Made by a program: the position numbers and the translations under genes | Source: VRUE01 sp963737575 | GTDB lineage: Bacteria > Actinomycetota > Thermoleophilia > Solirubrobacterales > 70-9 | Direction: 5' to 3' | Length of the DNA stretch: 64,000 nucleotides | Assembly: GCA_963737575.1 (NCBI GenBank) | Contig: CAVTTJ010000003.1 | Location: forward strand, 186,001-250,000 | Shown: in pieces, positions 36,954 to 47,100 of the stretch | Layout of the letters: every line of letters starts with the position of its first letter | Numbering within the stretch: the first letter of the stretch is position 1 | The notes under the pieces: model-generated | What the model saw: the letters and a program-made list of their open reading frames with translations, nothing else | The model's database searches: none | Told to the model about the DNA's origin: nothing

Positions 36954-39900
36954 TTCGTACCTCCCCGCCCGCCTGGATGCCTCTTGGTGTGGTTCTTCTT
37001 GCCGTGGTGCTTGGGGACGCAGCGACGACCTTTCCTGATTTTCCCCTTGCCGCATTGGCGCTTGCCGGCGGAAGGCGGATGGTTCCCCTTCGTGCCCGAG
37101 ATCGTTCCGATCGTCTGCGAAGCGGGCGCCTGGCTACCGGGGCCGTGGCACTCGTCCGAGGCGCGGCAGGGCGGCGGGGCGGGGACATACGGAAAGCCGC
37201 TGTTGGCTCGCGCATCGTAAATCTTGGTGAGGGTGCCGTTTTCGTCCTGCGGGACCAGAGTGTCGCGGGTGAAGAAATAGGCATCGGTTCCTTCCGCGCT
37301 GATCCCAAGCAGGCGCGAGTTGAAGGGGCTCGAGCCGGTCGAGATCAGCTCGATACTGCCGTCCGACCACTCGTAGGCGTCGATCCGTTCATTGGCATCT
37401 CGGAGCACCAGCGGCTCGACGGTGTCGAAGAAAACGCGTCCGTCTTCGCTCAGGCTCAGCCCGTCGGAAACGAGGGTTGTGTCACTGTTTGGCGCCCCGT
37501 TTGTCGATGGGCACGAGGCGCAATCAATCTGCTCGGAATCGGAGTCATAGCGGAACACCTCTGAATAGCCGCGGTTGGTGAAGCCGGTGAGCGGCAGGGT
37601 TGAAGAGAAGGCCGCGTACCTGCCATCGGGTGTTACCTGGAAGTCCTCGGTGTGCCGGGTTCCGGCGTCATTCGTGGCGTGGATGACCGCCGGGTTGTCG
37701 GTCTGAAGGTTGGATACGACCTTTTCGTCGTAGTAGCGGACCTCGCCGCCCTTGCCGGATTGGACGACGTAGAGGCGGTTGTTCGGCCCGACCGCGATGC
37801 CCCTCCCGGCGGTCAGGCCTTCCGCCTCCACCGGCTGCGCTGGGGCTCCGCCCGACGTGAAGTGGACGATCTGGTCCCCAAGGTTGAGGTAGACGCTGTT
37901 GTCGGTCGGGTCGACCGCGATCCCGAAGGCCACTCGTGGGTCGACCATCCGGATGAAGTCGCCTTTGTCGTTGTAAAGGCGGGTCCCCTGCCTGGAGCCG
38001 AAGTAGAGGCGGCCGCCGAGGTCGAAAGCGAGAGATCGCGGATAGGAGAGTTCGGGGTAGGAGTAGGAGGGCCCTTCGCCGAAGACCGGGCCGAAGCCGG
38101 TCGCTCCGTCGTAGTTGCTCGTGATGTAGACGGCGTGGCTGAGTGGGTTGACGGCGATCGCCGTGGTCCCCCCGAAGCCGCCGCCGACCCCGCCAAGGTA
38201 TTCGCCGGCGTCGTTGTATTGAAGGATTGACCCGAACCATTCCGGGATGAAGAGATCGCCGCTCGATGGATCGATCGCGAGCGACGTCGGCAGGCCGTCG
38301 CCGGTGATTTCTTCGTTCGGCTGGGTCGAGAGTCCGCTCGCGACGGTTGAGATCAGAGTCCCTGTCGCGCTGAAGCGCTGGACCTTGTGGCCCCCGAGGT
38401 CGTAGACATAGACGTCTCCGTTGGGCGCCACAGCGACCCCGGTCGCGTTTTCGAAGGAGCCGAAGGAGCCGCTGAAGACGTGACGCTTGATCGGTTCGGC
38501 CGGCCCGTTCAGGCTCGAGTCGAGGGTTGCGACGAACCGTGGCGCCGCGCCGATCCGGGCCAGATAAAGGTTAGGGGCGTTCTCGACCGGCTGTACCGGC
38601 CCCGATTCGTCCAGCACCTCGGGGCTGAGGAAGTACAGGTCGCCACTATCGGACGCCACGCCGCCCCCGCCGGCGATCGCCGTGGCGCTGCAGTCCGCCG
38701 TGCCGCCGATCGTGTTCCAGTGTTCGTTGACGGTCGTCGAGGCCGGGTCGCAGGAATCGGTGTCGCCGGCGCCGCCCGCGCTGGCCGTCGGGTTGATCGA
38801 GACCCGCGTCAGCGTCGCGGTAGAGCCGGTGACCTGGGCGCGGTAGATGTCGGCGCTGGTGTCGGTGTCTTGGTGTGCGGACGTCGCGACCGGATCCCGG
38901 GTAGTGAAATAGACGGTGGTTCCGTCGGCGCTCATCCCGTCGTAAAGCGCCCCGTCGCCGGCCCCGGGGGTGAGGTCAATCGAGCTCGGCGAGTTCTCGA
39001 CGTGCTCATAGAGGTGGTAGTACCGGTTTCCCTTCGCATCGGTGGAAACCAGCTGTCCGATGATGATTCGCGAGCCGTCGGCGGAGATGTCGAGCTCGGC
39101 CGCTTTCTCGCCGTCGGCGATTGTCGTACCGTTCGGTAGCTTCGAGACGACCTGGGTCGTGTCGGTGTCCAGGTTGCGGTCGTAGATCGTGACGTCAGTC
39201 CCGTTTGAGTTCGCGTCCGACTCGAACTTGGCCGTCGAACCAAAGACGAAATGAGAGCCATCGGCGGAGAAGTGCTTGACGACCTGGCCCGAGGTCTCCG
39301 CTGGAGGGTCGAGGGATCCGGCCATACCCTCGATCAGGGTGCCGTCCGGCATCCGCAGCGGTACGTTGGTCGACCCGTCCGCGAAACACGGGGAGCAGAT
39401 GTCATTGCCGCCGAACGCGAACTCCCGCAGTGCCGGGTCCGCTTCCAGCAGCGGCGACGCGAACGCGGCGCCGGCGCCCGGCAGGTTTGCGGGAATCCCG
39501 ACGTATTCGGTCGACCACCCATCAGAACCACGCGTCGCGACATACGGGTCCAACCCCCGATTAGTCGGGTTCCAGGGCCCAGGGATGGCGCCGCTGTGGA
39601 TCCCGTAAAGGACCCGCGGCCCCGAGGCGTTTGGGTAGTCGGCGAATGGAGTCTGGCCGGTCTCGAGCCTCGACTCGACGTTGTACCCGCCGGTGTCGCC
39701 GGCTGAGACGAGCTCGTAGGCACGGCAGTCGAGCAGGAGCGCCGCACCGGTCTGCTGCCGCACGTGCGCGTTCCCGCAGGGGTCGATCTGATCCGGCGGC
39801 GGCGCGAAGGTCGTGAAAGTCTGATCGTGACCGATCGCTTCGCCCGCATCGTTTTCGGCGATCACCCGATAGTGGTAGGTCGTTCCCGGCGCCAGGCCTC

Positions 39901-41386
39901 CAGCGACCGTGCTGACGGCTTCGACGTCGCTGACGGAGGAGAGTTCGCCGGAGGGTACCGGGACCGTGTTTCCGTAGCTTTCGTCGGCACCCCATTCGAA
40001 CCGGTACTTCGTGATGCCACCGTCGGGGTCGATATCGGCATTGAGCTGCGCCGAGTCCGCGTTCAGCTTCGTGGCGTTCTCATTGCCGACATGCGGCGCG
40101 TCGGAAGCAGAGAAGGCCTCGTCGTTGCTACGGGCGACCACCGCGTTCGAATTGAACGCGGTCAGCTTGAAGTGGTACGTCGAGCCCTTGATAAGGCCGG
40201 AGATGTTCGCGGAGACCGCAGTGTTGCCGGAAGCGCCGGCAAACACGTTGGTCGGAACCCCGCCGACTCCGCAGGGGGCCGTGTGATCGTAGCTCGAGCC
40301 GATCCCGTACTCGAAATGGCAATCCGTCGTGTCGATCCCGTCGGGGTGGATCACCCCGTGGAGGGTCGCGCTCGCGCCGGTGACGGACGTCGCTGGTTCC
40401 GCCGTGACATCGGGAACCTTGATCGGGCCAGTCGGGGCGAAGACGTCGATCCGGTTCGGGAAGTTCTTGTTCGAGACATAGACCTTATGGGTCTCGGAAT
40501 CCACCGCGATGCCAAACGAGGACTGGAGGCCAGGGTAGCCGGACGGGGCTCCCTCCGCGGTACCGAAAGTGTCGAGGAGGTTGCCGACAGGACCGTACTG
40601 GGCGACGTGGTTGCCGTCGTCCACGTAGACATCGTTGTTCGAGGAATCGACCGCCACCGACCGCGCCGGGCCGGGGTCAATCTGGCCGATCGCCGCTCCG
40701 GTGTGATCGAACTTGTAGACGGGGCCGCCGGTGTAATTGAGCGGAATGTAGAAATTGCCTTCGGTGTCGATATCGAAGTCGCAGGCGCTGACTCCCGCTC
40801 CCGGGACGGTGAGGGAGAGGACATTGCCGGTGGCCGAGCCGTCGGTGTTGAATTCCTTGAGGAGATGTGGGTAGTCCATCACCCAGATTTCCCCGCTCGG
40901 TCCGATCGCGGCACCGCAGTTGTCGGTGAAACCCGAGATTCCTCCGCCTGGGTAGGGAGATCCGACGGGTTCACCCGATGGCAGCCACGCCTTCACCCCG
41001 CCGTGCTCGGCGAAGGCGTAGATCCGGCCCTGGGTCCCGGTCGCAGAGTTGTCGACCTCGAGATCGCCGTAGTCGCCGACCGCCTGTGAGAAGACCGTGT
41101 TCCCGGCCAACGCGCTGAACGGCTGCGATTCACCAGCCAGGTTGAACTTATAGATGACGCCGTTGGATGCGGCGTAGAGGACATTGGTGGCCTGGTCGAT
41201 GTCAATGTTGTTGAGGCTGTTGAAAGCGCCTGAGCCCACCGAGTCGGAGCCGTCGATCGAGCCTTCGGGGTAGGCACCGTCGTACTTGTTCAGTTCGATT
41301 GTCGCCGCCTGTGCCGCGGTGATTGAGAGGAACAGCGCGGTCGCCGTGAAGAGAGCTGCGATCGCTGGCCGTACGCGGGCACTCAT
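36950..41386 (-). CDS. Family A secreted multi-propeller protein, operon position 3
   Basis: A 1478-residue exported protein with signal peptide (residues 1-27). Residues about 30-320 are NHL-like repeats (phrases such as GIAVDSETHKVYVSN). Two fibronectin-like repeats follow, each with FEWG or FEYG and YHYRVIAEN-type endings. The family mark RQQTGAALLLDCRAYELVS then opens a PD40/WD40-like propeller (FSADGSHFVFGS, ISADGSRIIIGQ). A second NHL propeller (about 38490-37700) is inserted inside that propeller. The C-terminus has CRASDECHGPGS and a very basic tail (HHGKKNHTKRHPGGRGGTK). The ATG lies one base after the stop of the upstream gene. Likely a surface or matrix protein. Confidence 0.8.
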   Translation of the reverse strand: MSARVRPAIAALFTATALFLSITAAQAATIELNKYDGAYPEGSIDGSDSVGSGAFNSLNNIDIDQATNVLYAASNGVIYKFNLAGESQPFSALAGNTVFSQAVGDYGDLEVDNSATGTQGRIYAFAEHGGVKAWLPSGEPVGSPYPGGGISGFTDNCGAAIGPSGEIWVMDYPHLLKEFNTDGSATGNVLSLTVPGAGVSACDFDIDTEGNFYIPLNYTGGPVYKFDHTGAAIGQIDPGPARSVAVDSSNNDVYVDDGNHVAQYGPVGNLLDTFGTAEGAPSGYPGLQSSFGIAVDSETHKVYVSNKNFPNRIDVFAPTGPIKVPDVTAEPATSVTGASATLHGVIHPDGIDTTDCHFEYGIGSSYDHTAPCGVGGVPTNVFAGASGNTAVSANISGLIKGSTYHFKLTAFNSNAVVARSNDEAFSASDAPHVGNENATKLNADSAQLNADIDPDGGITKYRFEWGADESYGNTVPVPSGELSSVSDVEAVSTVAGGLAPGTTYHYRVIAENDAGEAIGHDQTFTTFAPPPDQIDPCGNAHVRQQTGAALLLDCRAYELVSAGDTGGYNVESRLETGQTPFADYPNASGPRVLYGIHSGAIPGPWNPTNRGLDPYVATRGSDGWSTEYVGIPANLPGAGAAFASPLLEADPALREFAFGGNDICSPCFADGSTNVPLRMPDGTLIEGMAGSLDPPAETSGQVVKHFSADGSHFVFGSTAKFESDANSNGTDVTIYDRNLDTDTTQVVSKLPNGTTIADGEKAAELDISADGSRIIIGQLVSTDAKGNRYYHLYEHVENSPSSIDLTPGAGDGALYDGMSADGTTVYFTTRDPVATSAHQDTDTSADIYRAQVTGSTATLTRVSINPTASAGGAGDTDSCDPASTTVNEHWNTIGGTADCSATAIAGGGGVASDSGDLYFLSPEVLDESGPVQPVENAPNLYLARIGAAPRFVATLDSSLNGPAEPIKRHVFSGSFGSFENATGVAVAPNGDVYVYDLGGHKVQRFSATGTLISTVASGLSTQPNEEITGDGLPTSLAIDPSSGDLFIPEWFGSILQYNDAGEYLGGVGGGFGGTTAIAVNPLSHAVYITSNYDGATGFGPVFGEGPSYSYPELSYPRSLAFDLGGRLYFGSRQGTRLYNDKGDFIRMVDPRVAFGIAVDPTDNSVYLNLGDQIVHFTSGGAPAQPVEAEGLTAGRGIAVGPNNRLYVVQSGKGGEVRYYDEKVVSNLQTDNPAVIHATNDAGTRHTEDFQVTPDGRYAAFSSTLPLTGFTNRGYSEVFRYDSDSEQIDCASCPSTNGAPNSDTTLVSDGLSLSEDGRVFFDTVEPLVLRDANERIDAYEWSDGSIELISTGSSPFNSRLLGISAEGTDAYFFTRDTLVPQDENGTLTKIYDARANSGFPYVPAPPPCRASDECHGPGSQAPASQTIGTISGTKGNHPPSAGKRQCGKGKIRKGRRCVPKHHGKKNHTKRHPGGRGGTK

Positions 41387-41387
41387 C

Positions 41388-44150
41388 TCAGCGCACCCCC
41401 TTCCGGTGATGGCGGCGTCGTGAGGTCTTTGCGCAGCTTGCCTGGAGGGTCGAGTTGCTGTCGGCGTGGGCTCCGTTCTGGCCGACCATCTTTACGATTG
41501 CGGCCTTCTTTTCGGTGCAGAGGCTCTCGCTGTTGATCAGAAGGCCCTTCTTGCCGCCTTCGAGGTCGAGCACGAACTTTGAGATCGGTGCATCCGGGAC
41601 TGTTTCGAAGATCGTCCGCAGCCGCCCCTTGACGCTGTCGACCTTCGCGGCCAGCTCGACGTCGATCTGACCCCTCAGATCCAAGACCATGTCCGGGAGC
41701 TTGTGGGCGGACGAGCGGAGGTAGACGCCGCCCGAGAGCGGACGATCCAGCAGGGGGGTGGTGGCTTCCGCATGGCCGATCAGCGATTCCGGCGGGCAGT
41801 TTTCGTTGGCGAAGGCGACGCGCGTGCAGACGGTGCTGATATGCGAGTTGTCGAGAAACTCGTCTTTCGGCAGGGTGACGGACACCCGGCGCGAGTTTGC
41901 TTCTCCCGGCTTCGTCGTGAGCACCGCGTGAATGGCCGGGTGTCCGTGGCGGCGAACGCCTCCGGTGAGCTTGAGAGCTAGCTTCGGCCCGTAGTCCAGG
42001 TTCGCGCAATTCGAGACCTGGAAGTGCGCGCGCCGGGTCGCCGCGGCGCCTTCGTCTCCGAACAGGGTGGCGTCGACGGCCATCGGATCGCAGTTTGTTG
42101 GATTGAGCGCGAAGTCCGGGCGGTCGAGGTTGACCCTGATGTCCCGGGCACGCAATGGGATGCCGCCGAAGATCTGCGGGAGCGAGTCGGAGATCGCGGT
42201 GACCTGGGCGGTCGCCGGATCGACGTCGATCGCCGTTCTGACCGCGATGTTGCCGAGATCGTAGGGACCTGACACCGCGGGGATGACGACCTCAAGGCTG
42301 AGCGGGGAGCCGTGATACGGCCCCGCGAGGTAAGCCTTCCCGCCGACGTAGAGCGGCCGACTTCCGGCGCCGGCGCCGGCAACCACGGTCCCGATCTGGC
42401 TTGCCGCCGGGCATGCCGAAGCAGTCTGCTCGGTGACTCCCAGGTAAGCCGGATCGGCGAGCTGGGCGATCGCCGATTCAGGGCAGTACGGAATTCCCCT
42501 CAGGCTCGCCGAGAACCCCGGCGGAGAGGTTACCCGGAGACCGGTCAGGTTCTGGTCGCCGTCTTCGCGACCGATTTCGAGCGAAAGGGGGGCGTGGACG
42601 CCCGCGGTCTTGTCGGCGACGCCGGCCCTGAAGGTCGGATCGAATGGGCGGTTCTGGCCCGGACACGGACGGCCGCCGGGGCCGGAGTCGATCGTGAAGA
42701 ACTGCTTCGAGGTCTGATCGGGAAGTGCCCCGTCCCATGGTGTGAAGGTGCTGTCGACCGAGTACGTCCCGCATCTTGTCGGGGTTGCGAGGATCCCTCG
42801 CTCGGAGCCGAAGAAGTGGATGTTGAAGTTCGAGAACGGGAACTCCGGCAGATCTTGGAACGAGACCGTGACCTGTCCGGTGTTCGGATCCGAATTCACC
42901 GAGCCCGGGAGCTTCACGTGCAGTCCGAATCCGTCAGCGACGAGAATGAGGCGGTAGCGATTACCCGGCCTAGGTTCACCGATGTAAACGAAGCCGGGGA
43001 ACGGGCCCGGCAGCGCCGAACTCGACACGGACAGCGTGCCCACCTTCGAGTCCTCGGGGCATTCCGCTGGCAGATCGCGGATCCCGATGTTGGCCTGCTG
43101 GTCCGTGCAGGCGGTCTTGCCGTCGACCGCGTTGGTGTTGATCGAGAAGCCTTCAGGCAATGTGACGGTCGTGCCCCGAATCTCCGAAGGCGCAGGTACG
43201 TCGGGGCTCCCGCCCTGCGGAGCCGTCAAGTTGACTTCGAGCCCAGAGGGCGAGTCAGTGGTGTTCGTGGTCGGCTGCCCGAACAGACTCGGGTTGAAGC
43301 TCAGCTGCTCGCAACCGGTCGTCGTCGGGAACGGGGCGGTCTCGTCGTCGATCCCGCGGTCGTAGGAGATCACCCTCGCCCCGACCGTCAGTGGCTGGCC
43401 GCAGGTTGTCGGGTTGATCAGGAACGGCTGCATCGGCGCGTTCGATTTGAAGCCGGGGATACATTCCGGCAGGCCCGGGATTACGTGTTCGGCGTCGCAG
43501 GAGCCCGGGCCGAGGCGTTCGGGGTCGTGGATCGGGTCGGCCGGAACCCCCCAAAGCTTCAGGTCGATCACCGAGAGCCCGAGGCTGAGGATGTGGGTGA
43601 TGTCGAGAGTCCTCAGGTTGAGCCCATAGTCGCTCTCGGTTCTAGAGCTGACGATGATGTAGATCGGCGAGTTGAGGATCGGCGTCAGGAACCCGAGCAG
43701 GCCCGCTTGCCCCGGGTGGGGAGTCAGGTTGTAAACCGGAACCGGCCGTGAGGCGAACCTGTCGGACGGCGTCGTCGCCCCGAAGTTGATGTTGAAAAGG
43801 CCGACCTGCGAATCGACCGAGCATCGGAACTGCGCGAAGTCGCTCTGGTTGCACTGCGGGACGGCGTGGGGATCTGCGATGACCCCCGCTGGAGCATCGA
43901 ACATGGTGCTCCGCGGATCCTGACATTCGCACCTGTCTTCGGGCGGGAACGTCCCTGTGTCAGCGTTCTCCGTCCAGAGTACGGTGTGAAGATCGGGATG
44001 GCCTCCCGCCTGAGTCGTCGACGGCGTCATCCAGAGGCCGAGGATGTTGTCCTTCGCGCTCGCAGAGGGAGCCCAGACGCAGGCGGCAGCCAAGAGCAGC
44101 ATCAGGCAGAGGGTGGCCAGGCCAGGTTGCTGTCGCCTTTGATCAGTCAT
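41388..44150 (-). CDS. Family B secreted protein, operon position 2
   Basis: A 920-residue exported protein with signal peptide (residues about 10-32, ending PSASA). It has the family B set: FDAPAGVIADPHAVPQC, FVYIGEPRPGNRYRLILV, CPGQNRPFDPTFRAG, GFSASLRGIPYCPES, AGPYHGSPLSLEVVIPAVSG, YDLGNIAVRTAIDVDP, LNPTNC and EGGKKGLLINSESLC. It is the most divergent of the three complete leftward copies: the N-terminal part has extra Cys (RCECQD). The tail is KTSRRRHHRKGVR. The start overlaps the stop of the upstream family A gene (ATGA), so translation is coupled. Role unknown. Confidence 0.8.
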   Translation of the reverse strand: MTDQRRQQPGLATLCLMLLLAAACVWAPSASAKDNILGLWMTPSTTQAGGHPDLHTVLWTENADTGTFPPEDRCECQDPRSTMFDAPAGVIADPHAVPQCNQSDFAQFRCSVDSQVGLFNINFGATTPSDRFASRPVPVYNLTPHPGQAGLLGFLTPILNSPIYIIVSSRTESDYGLNLRTLDITHILSLGLSVIDLKLWGVPADPIHDPERLGPGSCDAEHVIPGLPECIPGFKSNAPMQPFLINPTTCGQPLTVGARVISYDRGIDDETAPFPTTTGCEQLSFNPSLFGQPTTNTTDSPSGLEVNLTAPQGGSPDVPAPSEIRGTTVTLPEGFSINTNAVDGKTACTDQQANIGIRDLPAECPEDSKVGTLSVSSSALPGPFPGFVYIGEPRPGNRYRLILVADGFGLHVKLPGSVNSDPNTGQVTVSFQDLPEFPFSNFNIHFFGSERGILATPTRCGTYSVDSTFTPWDGALPDQTSKQFFTIDSGPGGRPCPGQNRPFDPTFRAGVADKTAGVHAPLSLEIGREDGDQNLTGLRVTSPPGFSASLRGIPYCPESAIAQLADPAYLGVTEQTASACPAASQIGTVVAGAGAGSRPLYVGGKAYLAGPYHGSPLSLEVVIPAVSGPYDLGNIAVRTAIDVDPATAQVTAISDSLPQIFGGIPLRARDIRVNLDRPDFALNPTNCDPMAVDATLFGDEGAAATRRAHFQVSNCANLDYGPKLALKLTGGVRRHGHPAIHAVLTTKPGEANSRRVSVTLPKDEFLDNSHISTVCTRVAFANENCPPESLIGHAEATTPLLDRPLSGGVYLRSSAHKLPDMVLDLRGQIDVELAAKVDSVKGRLRTIFETVPDAPISKFVLDLEGGKKGLLINSESLCTEKKAAIVKMVGQNGAHADSNSTLQASCAKTSRRRHHRKGVR

Positions 44151-47100
44151 CCCCGGTGCCTTCTGACCTTCTGGGCATGGCGACGCCGCTGCGCCTGCCT
44201 ACGCTGCTCACGGGCCCGACGGGCGCGGTTCGCCTTACGCTTCTGCTTCTTCTCGCTGACCGTATTCCCGCCGGAGCCGAGTTCGACTTCGCTGACGATT
44301 TGAGACTGGGAAGGCGCGCCGGCCGTGGGCGCATGGCACTCGTCGGCGGCGATGCACGGCGTCTGCGCCGTCGGAGCCGCGATTCCACCGCCGACCCGAG
44401 CGTCATAGAACTTGAGGAACGGACCGTTGTGGTCTTGGGACACGAGCGTGTCATATGTCGAGAAGTAAGCGTTCACGCCGTCGGCGCTGACGCCTGAGAA
44501 TCCAGAACGTAGTCGCCGTTCCGGCCCGCGGCCGTCATGTTCGCCGGTCCCCGCGCTGATCAGCTGCGGCCGGTTCTCTGTGAACTCGTAGACGTCGCGG
44601 ACATTGTCGGTGTCCTGGGGGACAAGCGCTTCGCTGGTTGCCCAGAATGTGCGGCCGTCGTCCGACATGAAGAGGCCGTTCATGCTTGCCTCCAAGTCCG
44701 TGGTCGCAGCATCCCCGCTCGGGTTGCATGACACGCAGATGAGTCGGTCTGTGGCCGGTTCCCACGTGTACATCTCGTTGTGGCCGGCGCTTTCATAAGA
44801 GGTCAGCTTTGCCGTCGTAACAAGGGCGATGTGCTCCCCATCGGGGGAGACCTGGATCCTGTTCACCGACCCGCTGCCGTCAGCCTTAAGAGTGATAACG
44901 AAGTGGACCGCGCCTTGCCTGTATACGTATAGGTTTTGTGCACCCTCCAGCCCGTTTTCAGAGCCGTCAAGCAGCTCGGGCGAGTAGAAGTAGACGTCCC
45001 CGCTATCGGCCGCGATCGCGTTGTCGGTTTCCAGTTCTCCCTTAACAGCCACCGCGTTGCATTTCGCTGTCCACGGTGCGGCGCAGGAATCAGAATTCCC
45101 CGCCCCGTCGATACCTGTGGAAATCCGCGTGATCGAGTCGGTCGACTCGGTCCACATGTAAAGATCATTGCTGGCGTCGGTGTCATCGGAGGTAAGCTGT
45201 TCGAAGGACGAAAAGAAGACTTTCGAGCCGTTGCGTGTCATGCCGACGTATTCGACGGCGTGGCCTTCTGAGACTTCGTAGGTGATTGCATCGTTGACGC
45301 GCATGTAGAGGCGGCCGCGCAAGGATCCTGGAGAGCTTGTTGTCGACATTGCGATGTGGGATCCGTCGGTCGAAAGTGACGGGTTGCTCTGAATCTCTCC
45401 GCGGAATCCTGGGATTGGCGGAAGGAATTTGATTGCCTCTTCCGTACTGCTGTAGTTGCCGGGCTCCTGCTTGATGTCTTCGCCGTTGGCTGTCTTCGAG
45501 AGCAGGGTGATCGTGTGGGTAGTTGTGTCGAAGTCATACGCCGATCCCGGTGCCACGGTCAGGCCCTGTTCAGCGGGATCGAAGTCGATGTTGTTCGAGG
45601 AGAACGCCATATGGCTGAAGTCGGGGGATGTTTGGAAGGCGCCGATCTGGTTTTCGCCTTCGCCCCCCGGAATCTGGTCGGGGGGGGCAGGCCAGCGACC
45701 GAGGGGGTTGTTTTCGAAGTCCCAAGCAAACGGAATAGGTGAAGAGGGCCCCGTGAAGCCCCCCATGAAGTCGAGGAATTTGCTCAGGTCGTTGCTGCCG
45801 ATCAAGATGCTTGCCGACATCGCTTCGTAGCCCCTGATCCCGACGTATTTGGTGGTCCAGCCCCGTGGGGTTCGGGTCGAGACATAGACGTCGAAGCTGT
45901 TGTTGAGGGTGTCGAAGCCCGAGATCGCGCCCCAGAAGCCGTCAAAAGCGAACCGGGCGGGACCGGTCGCGTATGACGCGGGTGGGGCCGGCACGGGCGC
46001 TGTGAGAACGACGTTCCCCGTCTCAGACGGGGAGACCAACTCGTATGCGCGACAGTCGGGGAGGAAGTCGCTGCCCGTCTGTTGGCGAAGTGCGGAGTTC
46101 GGGCAAGTCGGCGGGAAGAAGTTGAAAGTCTGATCTCCGGTCACAGTCGTGCCCCACTGGTTTTCGGCGACGACTCGGAAGTGATAGGTGATTCCTTCGA
46201 GTCCTTCGAGATGGACTGTTACCCCTTCGGTGCTGTTCCCTGCCGAGAGCGTCGCGTCCGGAATCGGCGCACCCGCGCCGTAGTCCATTGTCGGACCGTA
46301 TTCGACGTGATACTTCGTTGCGAATCCCTTCGGATTGATCCGTGCTTCGATATCGGCCGAGGTGGCCGTCACATGCGAGCTCCGGAAGGACTCGATCGCC
46401 GGCAGTTCGAAGGTCTTGAATTCCTGGTCGTTGGCTTTGGAAACCCCGATGCTGTTTTCGGCGACAACCCGGTAGTGATAGGTGACACCTGGTGTCAAAT
46501 CAGTCAGATGAGCTGAGATGTTCGTCAGGGTTGTGGTCGTCCCGGCGTCTTCACCGGGGGGAAGCGCAGTCCGTTTCCCGTAGGCGGTCGTATGACCCCA
46601 TTCAAAGTAGTAGTGCGTCTCTTCGTTGGTGCCTTCGAAGTCGGCGTTCAGCGTTGCCGATTCTTGCGTGACGTCAGTCGCCCCGTCGGTGTGGAGGCCT
46701 TTGACGTTGTGGGGAACAATCGTCTTGTCCCCGCCTCGACCGATCACGAACTGCACTCCGGTTCCGAGCACCAGACGGTAGTGGTAGGTTTCCTCGCCAA
46801 TCAGCCCTGGCAGGTTTGCGTGAACCGATTGCACGCTGTTGATCGGCAGAGACTCAGCGCAGTCCTGTTTGCTTCCGTACAGGGGAGACGTGCCGAATTC
46901 GAAGTAGCATTCAGTGATTGGCCCGACACCATTTGGATCGGCGATGCCGCTGACTTCGCTGTTGCCGATCGGTTCGCCGGTTGTTGCCCTGGGCGTCGTA
47001 ATGCCGAGGTATTCCTTGATAACTCCGGAGTCGCCTTCCCCGACCGTGACAAACAGTGTGTCGGTGCCTTCGTCGACCGCGAGCCCTTTGCCCCCACCCC

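Noticed and set aside
39764..41089. 441-codon plus-strand frame inside the family A gene
   Set aside because: Antisense shadow; no signal peptide, no ribosome site, no recognisable motif.
42312..43751. 479-codon plus-strand frame inside the family B gene
   Set aside because: Antisense shadow of a conserved family B protein.
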